Of a DNA stretch of 64,000 nt, positions 6,395-15,716 are shown piece by piece. The notes below the pieces were generated by a model that saw only the letters and a list, made by a program, of their open reading frames with translations, made no database searches and was not told the DNA's origin. The stretch covers positions 4,712,001 to 4,776,000 of the forward strand of contig NZ_CP162005.1 of the NCBI RefSeq assembly GCF_040822065.1, in the 5' to 3' direction. The DNA is from Pedobacter sp. WC2423 (GTDB taxonomy: Bacteria; Bacteroidota; Bacteroidia; Sphingobacteriales; Sphingobacteriaceae). Position 1 is the first letter of the stretch. Each line of letters begins with the position of its first letter. The translations under genes were made by a program, and so were the position numbers.

Positions 6395-8308
6395 ATGTCA
6401 AAAATTATTGGTATAGACTTAGGAACAACAAACTCTTGCGTAGCCGTAATGGAAGGTAACGAACCTGTAGTTATAGCCAACAGTGAGGGGAAACGTACAA
6501 CGCCATCCATTGTTGCTTTTGCAGAAAATGGTGAACGTAAAGTAGGTGATTCTGCAAAACGCCAGGCAATCACTAACCCAACAAAAACAATTTATTCAAT
6601 TAAGCGTTTCATGGGCAGCAGCTTTGCTGAGGTTGCTAAAGAAACTGGTCGCGTACCTTACAAAGTTGTTAAGGGTGACAACAATACTCCACGTGTTGAA
6701 ATTGATGACCGTAAATACACTCCACAGGAAATTTCTGCAATGATCTTGCAAAAAATGAAAAAAACTGCGGAAGACTTTTTGGGTCATGAAGTAACAGAAG
6801 CAGTTATTACTGTTCCTGCTTATTTCAACGATGCTCAGCGTCAGGCAACTAAAGAAGCTGGTGAAATCGCTGGTTTAACAGTTAAACGTATCATCAACGA
6901 GCCAACTGCTGCTGCTTTAGCTTACGGTTTGGACAAAGCACATAAAGACATGAAAATTGTTGTGTTTGACTGTGGTGGTGGTACTCATGACGTTTCTGTA
7001 TTAGAATTGGGTGATGGCGTATTTGAAGTAAAATCTACTGATGGTGATACTCACTTAGGTGGTGATGACTTTGACCACATTATCATTGACTGGTTAGCTG
7101 CTGAATTCAAAACTGAAAATGGTATGGACCTTAATCAGGATCCAATGGCATTACAACGTTTGAAAGAAGCTGCTGAAAAAGCTAAAATTGAGCTTTCAAG
7201 CACTACTTCTACAGAAGTTAACTTACCATATATCACTGCTGATGCAAGCGGACCAAAACACTTAGTTAGAACTTTAAGCCGTGCTAAATTTGAGCAATTG
7301 GCTGCTGATCTGATCAAACGTACTATCGAGCCTTGTAAATCTGCGTTGAAAAATGCTGGTTTAAAAACTTCTGATATCGATGAAATCATTTTAGTTGGTG
7401 GTTCTACCCGTATTCCTGCTATTCAGGAAGCAGTAAAAGCATTCTTCGGTAAAGATCCTTCTAAAGGTGTAAACCCTGATGAGGTTGTAGCTATCGGTGC
7501 TGCAATTCAAGGTGGTGTTTTAACTGGTGAGGTTAAAGATGTATTGTTATTAGACGTAACTCCTCTTTCTTTAGGTATTGAGACTATGGGTGGTGTAATG
7601 ACTAAATTAATTGAAGCGAATACTACTATTCCTTCTAAAAAAGCAGAAACTTTCTCTACAGCTGCTGATAACCAGCCTTCTGTAGAAATCCACATCTTAC
7701 AAGGTGAGCGTCCAATGGCTGCTCAGAACCGTACAATTGGTCGTTTTATCTTAGACGGTATACCTCCATCTCCACGTGGTGTTCCTCAGGTTGAAGTTGC
7801 TTTTGATATTGATGCGAATGGTATCTTACACGTAAGTGCAAAAGATAAAGCTACTGGTAAAGAGCAAAAAATCCGTATTGAGGCTTCATCAGGTTTAACT
7901 GAAGAAGAAATCAAAAGAATGAGAGAAGAAGCTGAGCAAAATGCTGACGCTGATAAAATCGCTAAAGAAGAAGCTGATAAAATCAACGGTGCTGATGCAT
8001 TGATTTTCTCTACTGAGAAACAATTGAAAGAATTTGGTGATAAAATCTCAGCTGACAAAAAAGCTCCGATTGAAGCTGGATTAGCTAAATTACAAGCAGC
8101 ACATGCAGCAAGAAACTTTGCTGATATTGATGCAGCTCAGGCAGAGTTACAAGCAGCTTGGAACGAAGCATCTGAAGAGATGTACAAAGCTGGTCAGGAA
8201 GGTGGTGCACCTGCTGAAGGTGGTGCTCAGTCAAACGGTCAAACAGCTGATGCTGCTGACAACGTTACTGATGTTGACTTCGAAGAAGTAAAAGACGATA
8301 AGAAATAA
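6395..8308 (+). CDS. dnaK: Molecular chaperone DnaK (Hsp70)
   Basis: A 637-residue ATP-driven chaperone of normal length. The nucleotide-binding domain starts MSKIIGIDLGTTNSCVAVME and has NEPTAAALAYGLDK and the second phosphate loop VFDCGGGTHDVSVLE; many other phyla have DLGGGTFD there, so the Cys and His are lineage variation. ILVGGSTRIPAIQEA and the linker DVLLLDVTPLSLGIET lead into the substrate-binding domain. The Ala/Gly/Gln-rich tail ends in VDFEEVKDDKK, the usual EEVKD C-terminus. It is monocistronic, without dnaJ or grpE next to it, and sits behind a putative sigma54 promoter. Confidence 0.99.
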   Translation: MSKIIGIDLGTTNSCVAVMEGNEPVVIANSEGKRTTPSIVAFAENGERKVGDSAKRQAITNPTKTIYSIKRFMGSSFAEVAKETGRVPYKVVKGDNNTPRVEIDDRKYTPQEISAMILQKMKKTAEDFLGHEVTEAVITVPAYFNDAQRQATKEAGEIAGLTVKRIINEPTAAALAYGLDKAHKDMKIVVFDCGGGTHDVSVLELGDGVFEVKSTDGDTHLGGDDFDHIIIDWLAAEFKTENGMDLNQDPMALQRLKEAAEKAKIELSSTTSTEVNLPYITADASGPKHLVRTLSRAKFEQLAADLIKRTIEPCKSALKNAGLKTSDIDEIILVGGSTRIPAIQEAVKAFFGKDPSKGVNPDEVVAIGAAIQGGVLTGEVKDVLLLDVTPLSLGIETMGGVMTKLIEANTTIPSKKAETFSTAADNQPSVEIHILQGERPMAAQNRTIGRFILDGIPPSPRGVPQVEVAFDIDANGILHVSAKDKATGKEQKIRIEASSGLTEEEIKRMREEAEQNADADKIAKEEADKINGADALIFSTEKQLKEFGDKISADKKAPIEAGLAKLQAAHAARNFADIDAAQAELQAAWNEASEEMYKAGQEGGAPAEGGAQSNGQTADAADNVTDVDFEEVKDDKK

Positions 8309-8325
8309 TCGAATCGTAAGTATAT

Positions 8326-8362
8326 AAAAAAGAGGGTAACTGAAAGGTTATCCTCTTTTTTT
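8326..8362 (+). terminator. Terminator of dnaK
   Basis: Stem GAGGGTAAC / GTTATCCTC (one G-T pair), loop about 6 bases, preceded by an A-run and followed by seven T, 18 bases after the dnaK stop. Confidence 0.9.
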
Positions 8363-8378
8363 GTGCTTTATATTTCCC

Positions 8379-8413
8379 GAAAAAAGCGGCCTTAAATTAA
8401 CATTTAAGGCCGC
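8379..8413 (-). terminator. Terminator of the minus-strand nucleotidyltransferase gene
   Basis: Perfect 12-bp inverted repeat GCGGCCTTAAAT / ATTTAAGGCCGC with a 4-base loop (8398-8401). On the minus strand it is followed by six T (the A-run 8380-8385 on the plus strand). It lies back-to-back with the dnaK terminator in a convergent gap. Confidence 0.88.
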
Positions 8414-8444
8414 CTAATAGGTTTTATTATAGTATTTGAGTAAT

Positions 8445-9344
8445 TTAAGCCCAAAGGTTTTCAGGGTAAACTCCGTCTTTAACCAATTGGTCGATAGAAG
8501 CTTGTACAATCGGTTTGTCTTCTTTATAAGTTACACCAAACCATTTGCTGTCTGTAGGCACAACTTTAAAATCTGCAGCCTCTGAGCTCAGCAAACTATC
8601 AGCTACTAATGGAATGAAAAATTCTGCTTTAGGATTATCTTTGTTTGCATGTGCAAAGTCTCTGAAAAGTTCTTCAGATATTTTGAACATTTCTGGTGTG
8701 AAACCCCAGAAATTCATAGATACACGGGTATCCAATGATAAAGGATATTGTTTTTCATCTTCTTCATAAACGATAGCTTCTCCTTCACGAAGTACTTTGG
8801 TACGCTCTATGATTTCTTCCAGATAACCGTCTGCACTTACTTTACACACACCACGTGATACTGATCCGTAATCTGATAAAGTTTTACCGATTTCATAACC
8901 GATCATAGAATAATTGCTGCCAGTAACTTCAGTAGTTAAAAACTTAACCATTTTCTCATAAGCATCCAGTCCGTAAAAATCATCTGCATTAATTACACAG
9001 AATGGCTCTTTTATCGCATGTCTTGCTGCAAGAACGGCATGAGCTGTTCCCCATGGTTTACTTCTTTCTATTTCAATATCAATTCCATATTGTTTAAGAT
9101 CGAAATTCTGAAATACATAATCCGTTTCTATTTTACCTTCAAGCTTAGCATCAAAGATGGCTTTGAAGTTTTCTACATATTCTTCTTTGATGATAAACAC
9201 TACTTTCCCAAAGCCGGCTTTGATAGCATCATAGATAGAATAGTCGATTATGGTCTCTCCGTTCGGACCAAAACCATCAATTTGTTTCATGCTGCCATAG
9301 CGACTTGCCATACCGGCTGCGAGTATTAATAACGTAGGTTTCAT
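8445..9344 (-). CDS. Sugar-1-phosphate nucleotidyltransferase family protein
   Basis: A 299-residue member of the NTP_transferase family (GlmU/GalU-like fold), which couples an NTP with a sugar phosphate. The N-terminal signature is LILAAGMASRYGSMKQIDGF, followed by GETIIDYSIYDAIKAGF, and a metal-binding-type Asp pair in CVINADDFYG. It lacks a left-handed beta-helix domain, so there is no acyltransferase part. The exact sugar is not readable from sequence; UTP-glucose-1-phosphate uridylyltransferase activity is possible. It is a single gene with its own terminator. Confidence 0.8.
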   Translation of the reverse strand: MKPTLLILAAGMASRYGSMKQIDGFGPNGETIIDYSIYDAIKAGFGKVVFIIKEEYVENFKAIFDAKLEGKIETDYVFQNFDLKQYGIDIEIERSKPWGTAHAVLAARHAIKEPFCVINADDFYGLDAYEKMVKFLTTEVTGSNYSMIGYEIGKTLSDYGSVSRGVCKVSADGYLEEIIERTKVLREGEAIVYEEDEKQYPLSLDTRVSMNFWGFTPEMFKISEELFRDFAHANKDNPKAEFFIPLVADSLLSSEAADFKVVPTDSKWFGVTYKEDKPIVQASIDQLVKDGVYPENLWA

Positions 9345-9395
9345 TGATTCTTATTTTTTGAGTTCAAAAAGGCTTGCTTTATAAATGAATGCCAT

Positions 9396-9427
9396 AAAAA
9401 AGCGTGTCTGAAAAATCAAACACGCTT
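9396..9427 (-). terminator. Terminator of the M42 peptidase gene
   Basis: Inverted repeat AAGCGTGT / ACACGCTT with a 12-base loop; on the minus strand it is followed by TTTTTTA. It lies 22 bases beyond the stop of the minus-strand peptidase gene. Confidence 0.85.
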
Positions 9428-9448
9428 AATAAAGGGTGAAGATAAATC

Positions 9449-10564
9449 TTATTTATTGTATTTAAAATCGTGGTCTTTCTTTATGTTTAATAAAGAATGG
9501 TAGATCAGACTGATTACATTGTCTACGTCTTCTTTATGGATCATTTCTACTGTAGTATGCATATAACGCAATGGCAGTGAAATTAGTGCCGAAGGCACAC
9601 CACCATTTGAATAAGCAAAAGCATCAGTGTCAGTTCCTGTAGAGCGTGATGAAGCCTGGCGCTGGAAAGGAATGTCATTTTTCTCCGCTGTTTCAATCAG
9701 TAATTTATTCAGATTTGTTTGTACCGCTGGTGCATAAGATACAACCGGGCCTTTACCGCAGGCCATATCTCCCTGAGTTATTTTATTGATCATTGGTGTA
9801 GAAGTATCATGGGTAACATCGGTAACGATAGCTACATGAGGTTTAATGCGGTGTGCAATCATTTCTGCACCTCTTAATCCTATTTCTTCCTGTACAGAAT
9901 TTACAATGTATAAGGCAAAAGGTAATTTCTGCTTATTCTCTTTTAATAAACGCGCTACCTCTGCAATCATAAATCCACCTGCACGGTTATCTAAAGCACG
10001 GCCAACATAGTAACGGTCATTCAATACCATGAATTCATCTTCATAAGTAATTACACAACCTACGTGTACCCCTAATGCTTCAACTTCTTCTTTAGTAGTA
10101 CAACCACAATCCAGGAAAATGTTCTTTAAAGCAGGTGCTTCTTCTTTTTCTCCTGCACCACGTGTGTGGATTGCAGGCCATCCGAATACCGCTTTCACTA
10201 ATCCATTATCGGTATGGATATTTACACGCTTAGAAGGCGCGATTTGATGGTCAGAACCACCATTCCTGATTACATAAATTAATCCGTCACTGGTGATATA
10301 GTTTACAAACCACGAAATTTCATCGGCATGTGCCTCAATCACTACTCTGTATTCTGCTTTTGGATTGATTACACCTACAGCAGTTCCATAGTTATCAATA
10401 AAACTTTCATCGATATAAGGTTTCAGGTAATCTAACCAAAGTTTCTGGCCGGGGTATTCAAATCCTGTAGGGGATGGGTTATTAATATATTCTTCAAAAA
10501 ACTGGAGTGATTTCTTAGTAACGACAGATACATGTTTCTGTTTCTCGTCTTTCTTTTTAGCCAT
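9449..10564 (-). CDS. M42 family metallopeptidase (aminopeptidase)
   Basis: A 371-residue cytoplasmic dinuclear-metal aminopeptidase of the tetrahedral (TET) type. Metal ligands and catalytic Glu are recognisable: VIEAHADEISWFV, GRALDNRAGGFMIAEVA, NSVQEEIGLRGAEMIAHRI (catalytic Glu pair), VTDVTHDTSTP and YMHTTVEMIHKEDV near the C-terminus. The N-terminal 15 residues are Lys-rich. It probably degrades short peptides; such proteins are often misnamed endoglucanase or cellulase. It lies 47 bases downstream of the carboxylase gene on the same strand and may share its transcript. Confidence 0.92.
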   Translation of the reverse strand: MAKKKDEKQKHVSVVTKKSLQFFEEYINNPSPTGFEYPGQKLWLDYLKPYIDESFIDNYGTAVGVINPKAEYRVVIEAHADEISWFVNYITSDGLIYVIRNGGSDHQIAPSKRVNIHTDNGLVKAVFGWPAIHTRGAGEKEEAPALKNIFLDCGCTTKEEVEALGVHVGCVITYEDEFMVLNDRYYVGRALDNRAGGFMIAEVARLLKENKQKLPFALYIVNSVQEEIGLRGAEMIAHRIKPHVAIVTDVTHDTSTPMINKITQGDMACGKGPVVSYAPAVQTNLNKLLIETAEKNDIPFQRQASSRSTGTDTDAFAYSNGGVPSALISLPLRYMHTTVEMIHKEDVDNVISLIYHSLLNIKKDHDFKYNK

Positions 10565-10611
10565 CTTTATATATTTATGATCAACTTTAACTTATTTTAA
10601 TAATGTTCTCT

Positions 10612-12156
10612 TTATAACGGAATATTTCCGTGTTTTTTACGTGGGTTATTCACAACTTTATTTTCCAGCATCTTAAATGCCTTGATTAATTTGGTACGTG
10701 TTTGTGATGGCTCAATAACTTCATCTATAAAGCCGCGTTCTGCTGCCCGGTAAGGATTGGCAAAAATTTCAGCATATAGCTTTTCTTTTTCCAACAGTTT
10801 AGCAGCAGGATCAGCTGCACTGGTTATTTCCTTCTTAAAGATGATTTCTGCTGCACCTTTAGCGCCCATCACAGCAATCTCTGCTGTTGGCCATGCATAA
10901 TTCATATCTGCACCAATGTGTTTGGAGTTCATCACATCATAGGCACCACCGTATGCCTTTCTGATAATTACAGTAATTCTTGGTACCGTAGCTTCGCTGA
11001 ATGCATAGAGTAATTTCGCGCCGTTTTTGATAATACCATTCCATTCCTGATCTGTACCTGGAAGGAATCCAGGAACGTCTTCCAGTACTAGCAACGGAAT
11101 GTTAAAGCAATCACAGAACCTGACAAAACGTGCTGCTTTGACTGAGGCGTTGTTATCTAATACCCCCGCAAGATAAGCTGGCTGATTAGCTACAATTCCA
11201 ATACTTCTGCCTGCAAGGCGGGCAAAACCAACAACAATGTTCTCTGCATAATCTTTATGTACTTCGAGGAAACTGCCGGAATCGCTCAGCTGATCAATTA
11301 CTCCTCTAACGTCATAAGGCTGATTTGCATTGTCAGGGATAATTTTATTTAAGGATGGTCTGGCTTCATCCTGGTCTGATTTATAAGCTAAAATTGCAGG
11401 GGTCTCCTCACAATTTTGTGGCATATAACTCAATAATTGCTTAATATGATTGATGGCATCAAGCTCATTTATACAAGAAAAGTGAGTAACTCCAGATTTG
11501 GTAGCGTGTGTACTTGCACCCCCGAGTTCTTCTGAGCTGACTTCTTCGTGCGTAACTGTTTTAACCACGTTAGGGCCAGTAACAAACATATAAGAAGTGT
11601 TTTCTACCATCAAGGTAAAATCGGTAATTGCCGGAGAGTAAACAGCACCCCCGGCACAGGGACCCATAATTGCTGAAAGTTGAGGGATCACCCCGGATGC
11701 TTGCACATTCCGGTAAAAGATATCTGCGTATCCACCTAATGATACTACACCTTCTTGTATACGGGCACCACCGCTATCATTTAATCCGATCAGGGGAGCT
11801 CCTGTTTTGAGGGCCATCTCCATAATCTTACATATTTTTTCTGCGTGAGTTTCAGAAAGTGAGCCTCCGAATACGGTAAAGTCCTGGGAAAAAATATAAA
11901 CAAGTCTGCCATTGATATTTCCATAACCAGTCACTACACCATCACCAGGATATTTTTCTGTTTCCATACCAAAGTCTGTACTTCTATGGGTCACAAACAT
12001 TCCGATCTCTTCAAAAGAACCTTCATCCATTAGAAAATGGATACGTTCTCTGGCGGTTAGCTTACCTTTTTTATGTTGACTATCTATTCTTTGCGAACCT
12101 CCGCCTGCATGTGCCTGTTCTATTTTATCCTGTAGTAACTTTATCTTATTATCCAT
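10612..12156 (-). CDS. Acyl-CoA carboxylase, carboxyltransferase beta subunit
   Basis: The 514-residue carboxyltransferase subunit of a biotin-dependent acyl-CoA carboxylase, probably propionyl-CoA carboxylase, which transfers CO2 from carboxybiotin to the acyl-CoA. Visible crotonase-fold signatures: KGKLTARERIHFLMDEGSFE, a stretch with QDFTVFGGSLSETHA, LNDSGGARIQEGV, GPCAGGAVYSPAITDF, LEDVPGFLPGTDQEWNGII and YGGAYDVMNSKHIGADM. The length fits the PccB/MmdA family. Neither the biotin carboxylase (alpha) subunit nor a biotin carrier gene is next to it. The product would feed the methylmalonyl-CoA pathway to succinyl-CoA. Confidence 0.93.
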   Translation of the reverse strand: MDNKIKLLQDKIEQAHAGGGSQRIDSQHKKGKLTARERIHFLMDEGSFEEIGMFVTHRSTDFGMETEKYPGDGVVTGYGNINGRLVYIFSQDFTVFGGSLSETHAEKICKIMEMALKTGAPLIGLNDSGGARIQEGVVSLGGYADIFYRNVQASGVIPQLSAIMGPCAGGAVYSPAITDFTLMVENTSYMFVTGPNVVKTVTHEEVSSEELGGASTHATKSGVTHFSCINELDAINHIKQLLSYMPQNCEETPAILAYKSDQDEARPSLNKIIPDNANQPYDVRGVIDQLSDSGSFLEVHKDYAENIVVGFARLAGRSIGIVANQPAYLAGVLDNNASVKAARFVRFCDCFNIPLLVLEDVPGFLPGTDQEWNGIIKNGAKLLYAFSEATVPRITVIIRKAYGGAYDVMNSKHIGADMNYAWPTAEIAVMGAKGAAEIIFKKEITSAADPAAKLLEKEKLYAEIFANPYRAAERGFIDEVIEPSQTRTKLIKAFKMLENKVVNNPRKKHGNIPL

Positions 12157-12267
12157 GGAATTAAACTCAGTTTTTATAAATGTATAGGAACGTTTTTAAA
12201 TTTATAAATTAAAATTGTTTATCACTTATTTTCTGTTGAAACAAGACGGATTTTAAACGGGGCCGTA

Positions 12268-13500
12268 TTACCAGCGGTATTGTAAACGTGTAGTAAAGAC
12301 ATCGTCTCTGATATCTTTATTATAATTTGTCAATTGGGTAGAGGAGTTGATTACCCTTTCATTATAGACCGTAAGTTTTAAGCGTGAACTGAATAAATAA
12401 GTCATTCCATAACCCAGCGTACTGAATTTAATATCACCCGCAGTCGTATTGTTATCCAGGCCAATCTGATCTTCATGGATCTTACTGTTAGGATCGTAAA
12501 CGTCATAAGCAAGCAAAGCACTAAACTTACTTTTTAAAATCTGCTGTGTAAACCAGAGGTAATAACCAGAAAAATTACGCAGGTAAAGGTCTGTGGCTGG
12601 TTGAGTAGAAAAGCTCTGACTGGCTAGTGTACCGCTAACTGAACTTGAAGCAGCTACACCTGGTTGTGTGCCGGCAACATATTCGGCTTTTAAACTGGTT
12701 GTTCCAAAGGTATTATCATACTGGATCTGCACATTTCCGCCATAATAATTCCTTTTCAAATTGGCACCTTTGTAAGATGGATCAGTATTTTTAGTAAATC
12801 CATTTCCATTAGTTGTATAATAACTCTCGGTACCGTTACGTACTGAGCCTTTATAAATTGATCCGCCAAAACCAATATGGAGTTTTTTATTGGCCAGACT
12901 ATCAAACTTGAACGAAAGATTACCAATCACATCTTTTTTAGAGTCGTAATCTCTTGCAAAAAGTCCGCTTCCATTGACTACAGCAACATCTATATTCAGA
13001 AAACGAAGTTCTTTAATTGGCTGATACGATAACATCGCACCGATATCACGTTCACGTGGCATAATAGTCTGAAAAACTCTGGAACGCTCAGGGAAATCCC
13101 GGTAACCGGAAGAGTATACAATCGAATAGCCGAAAGGTCTGTTAAAAAGACCTGCAGTTAATTGAAATCTTTTATTGTCAGGTTGGTGAAGTTGAATAAA
13201 AGCATCCATTAATTGCACGCCGTTTTGTGTGGCGTCAATCTGAAAGACTATACTGGAATATTTATCTACACGGTCAATTTTAAGGCGACCTCTGCGGATG
13301 ATAAAACGATTGTCAGAGTTTTCAGCAAAATCTCCGCCCGAAAAAGATGAAATCCCCGAGGATTGTGCTTTTTGAAATTGCGTCTGCAGATAACCAGTGA
13401 TTTTAATATCATGGATATCATAAGAAGAAGGGGCATTATTACTTTGACTAAAGACTAACAGCGGATAAAACAAAACCAGGGTTAGCAGGTATCTTTTCAT
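12268..13500 (-). CDS. Phosphate-selective-type outer-membrane porin (OprO/OprP family)
   Basis: A 410-residue protein with a signal peptide (MKRYLLTLVLFYPLLVFS, cleavage near SQS). It is a beta-barrel protein: RFIIRRGRLKIDRVDKYSSI and VQLMDAFIQLH are typical of Porin_O_P, and the chain ends with an aromatic (LQYRW). It forms an anion-preferring outer-membrane pore; the name does not prove phosphate specificity. It is divergent from the SulP/carbonic anhydrase genes, so it could be the outer-membrane route for the same anion. That link is inferred. Confidence 0.82.
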   Translation of the reverse strand: MKRYLLTLVLFYPLLVFSQSNNAPSSYDIHDIKITGYLQTQFQKAQSSGISSFSGGDFAENSDNRFIIRRGRLKIDRVDKYSSIVFQIDATQNGVQLMDAFIQLHQPDNKRFQLTAGLFNRPFGYSIVYSSGYRDFPERSRVFQTIMPRERDIGAMLSYQPIKELRFLNIDVAVVNGSGLFARDYDSKKDVIGNLSFKFDSLANKKLHIGFGGSIYKGSVRNGTESYYTTNGNGFTKNTDPSYKGANLKRNYYGGNVQIQYDNTFGTTSLKAEYVAGTQPGVAASSSVSGTLASQSFSTQPATDLYLRNFSGYYLWFTQQILKSKFSALLAYDVYDPNSKIHEDQIGLDNNTTAGDIKFSTLGYGMTYLFSSRLKLTVYNERVINSSTQLTNYNKDIRDDVFTTRLQYRW

Positions 13501-13633
13501 AAATATTGTATTGTGATCAGGTTTAGGAACTACGAAAGTACAGTTAATGCTAAATTAATCCATTACGTAATGTGGGAATTTTGACATGGAAACAGATTTC
13601 TGAAAACTTAATTACATTTTTTTTACATATTTT

Positions 13634-13666
13634 TTTGATAATAAGTGCTCCTGGGTATTACATTTG
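13634..13666 (+). promoter_or_regulatory. Promoter of the small-protein/SulP unit
   Basis: TTTG at 13634-13637 and TACATTTG at 13659-13666, separated by 21 bases, match the Bacteroidota -33/-7 consensus. The first ATG of the downstream small gene is 30 bases away. Confidence 0.6.
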
Positions 13667-13695
13667 GAAAGTAAAAAAAGCTGAAAACACACAGA

Positions 13696-14037
13696 ATGTC
13701 CTTTTATAAGTATCGATTACATATTGTTATAGCCTTCATAAGCATCTTCACAGTAAAGATGGTTATTTCTGCTGCGCCAGTATTTGTCGGTCATATAGAT
13801 AAGAATACGATCAAAAGTGTTATTCTGCAATTAGAACAGGAACATAGTTCTGATGGTGATTCAGGAAAGTCTTTACTCAAATTTATCGACTATAAACCGA
13901 TTGATTTCCATAACACTTATACCTACGTCCCATTATTGATAGATTTTGGAATCAGGAACTGTTATATTGATCACTTTAAACGGTATGTAGATCCCTACCA
14001 TCCATCTGTACCCACTCCACCGCCTAACTTTTGCTAA
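13696..14037 (+). CDS. Hypothetical small secreted or membrane-anchored protein
   Basis: A 113-residue protein I do not recognise. It begins with MSFYKYRLHIVIAFISIF, a hydrophobic segment to about residue 27 that may be a signal peptide or anchor. The remainder is hydrophilic with several His and aromatic residues, and the end VPTPPPNFC is Pro-rich with a terminal Cys. It has a good promoter and lies 78 bases before the SulP transporter gene, so it may belong to the same unit. No function is proposed. Confidence 0.6.
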   Translation: MSFYKYRLHIVIAFISIFTVKMVISAAPVFVGHIDKNTIKSVILQLEQEHSSDGDSGKSLLKFIDYKPIDFHNTYTYVPLLIDFGIRNCYIDHFKRYVDPYHPSVPTPPPNFC

Positions 14038-14115
14038 TTTTTATTGATTAAACGGCTGAACCCATCGGGGTTAACCGTAATTAAATAATTATAAGTAATA
14101 ATTAGCATTAATGTT

Positions 14116-15711
14116 ATGCAGAATGGAAACTCAATCTCCTCAAAGGCTGGATTGAAGAAATATATCTTAAAAAAGAATTTAAAGCGCGATTTCCCGGCAA
14201 GTATAGTCGTGTTTTTAGTAGCCCTGCCTTTGTGTCTGGGAATAGCCCTCGCTTCGGGTGCACCATTGTTTGCCGGTTTGATCACTGGTATTATAGGAGG
14301 AATAGTTGTAGCTAGTTTTAGCGGATCTCAGTTAAGCGTGAGTGGTCCAGCAGCTGGTTTGACGGTCATAGTATTGGGCGCTATAGCTCATCTGGGCAGT
14401 TATCAGGTGTTTTTACTTGCAGTTATGCTGGCAGGACTGATGCAGATAGTGCTCGGTTTGATTAAAGCAGGTACAATCGGAAACTATTTTCCTTCGAGTG
14501 TAATTGAAGGAATGCTTGCTGCAATTGGACTGATACTGATTTTAAAGCAACTGCCACATGCATTAGGTGTAGATAAAGATTTTCTGGATGAAAGCTTAAG
14601 CAGTGGTTCTATGTTTAATATTGTAGGACAGGCGCTAAAAATGCTCAATCCGGCAGCAATGATTATTACCATGCTTTCAATTGCTATTCTGATCTTCTGG
14701 CCAAAATTCAAAAAGCTGAGCGCTGTACCGGCTCCTTTACTGGTTGTTATACTAGGTATAGGAATGACCCTGTTTTTTCAGCAAACAGGATTTGCGTTAA
14801 AAGCGGAACAAATGGTTAAAATTCCAGTCGTAAACGGATGGGGTGAATTCTCGGATCTGTTTACCATGCCGGATTTCTCTGCAATTAAAAATAAGGAAGT
14901 CTGGATAGTTGCCTTAACAATAGCCGTTGTGGCAAGTTTAGAAACGTTGCTGAGTATTGAAGCCATTGACAAAATTGACCCTGTAAAGAGAGTTTCACCA
15001 ACCAACAAAGAATTGATTGCACAGGGAGTGGGAAATATGACAAGCGGTTTGTTTGGTGGTTTACCCCTGACCTCTGTAATTGTAAGAAGTTCTGCAAACG
15101 TAAATGCTGGCGGAAAGACTAAAATGTCTGCTATATTACATGGCTGCTGGTTGTTATTGTCTTTTCTTTTTATACCAGGATTGATCAATATGATTCCGCT
15201 TGCCTGTCTGGCAGCGATCCTTTTAGTAACTGGTTATAAACTCACAAGAATCAGTTTGTTTAAACATATGTATCATAAAGGATGGGATCAATTCATTCCA
15301 TTTGTGATTACAGTAGTTGCCGTTTTATTAACTGACTTATTAAAAGGTGTGGCTGTAGGTATGCTGTTGTCTGTATTTTATTTATTGCGGACCAATATGC
15401 GTAACCCTTTCTTTTACAAAATCTATGAAGAAGGAAACAAGAAAAATCTGAGAATTAAATTGTCTGAGGAAGTCTCATTTCTGAACAAAGCTGCCATACA
15501 GGTTGTCTTGACAAAAATCCCTCAGGAAACCAATGTAATTATTGATGGAAGCAATTCCCGTTATATCCATCCGGATGTGCTGGAAACCATTTACAATTTC
15601 AAACATAATGCTTATACAAAGGGGATTATAGTTACCTTAGTTGAGATCAAAGAGCATTATATAGTACCAAAAATAACTGAAAAAATCATTGAAGATATTC
15701 ATAAAATATAA
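14116..15711 (+). CDS. SulP family anion transporter
   Basis: A 531-residue inner-membrane transporter with the SLC26/SulP layout. The first helix region contains DFPASIVVFLVALPLCLGIA, then SGSQLSVSGPAAGLTVIVLG (the substrate-binding region with the typical SGPAAGL), GVGNMTSGLFGGLPLTSVIV, and 10-12 hydrophobic segments in all. A short C-terminal STAS-like domain follows (about 440-530, with VIIDGSNSRYIHPDVLE). It is followed 5 bases later by a beta-carbonic anhydrase gene. SulP proteins coupled to carbonic anhydrase usually carry bicarbonate, so bicarbonate uptake is more likely than sulfate. Confidence 0.88.
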   Translation: MQNGNSISSKAGLKKYILKKNLKRDFPASIVVFLVALPLCLGIALASGAPLFAGLITGIIGGIVVASFSGSQLSVSGPAAGLTVIVLGAIAHLGSYQVFLLAVMLAGLMQIVLGLIKAGTIGNYFPSSVIEGMLAAIGLILILKQLPHALGVDKDFLDESLSSGSMFNIVGQALKMLNPAAMIITMLSIAILIFWPKFKKLSAVPAPLLVVILGIGMTLFFQQTGFALKAEQMVKIPVVNGWGEFSDLFTMPDFSAIKNKEVWIVALTIAVVASLETLLSIEAIDKIDPVKRVSPTNKELIAQGVGNMTSGLFGGLPLTSVIVRSSANVNAGGKTKMSAILHGCWLLLSFLFIPGLINMIPLACLAAILLVTGYKLTRISLFKHMYHKGWDQFIPFVITVVAVLLTDLLKGVAVGMLLSVFYLLRTNMRNPFFYKIYEEGNKKNLRIKLSEEVSFLNKAAIQVVLTKIPQETNVIIDGSNSRYIHPDVLETIYNFKHNAYTKGIIVTLVEIKEHYIVPKITEKIIEDIHKI

Positions 15712-15716
15712 ATATT

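Noticed and set aside
14034..15188. Several minus-strand frames inside the SulP gene
   Set aside because: The plus-strand SulP frame has complete family motifs and good length; the others are shadows.
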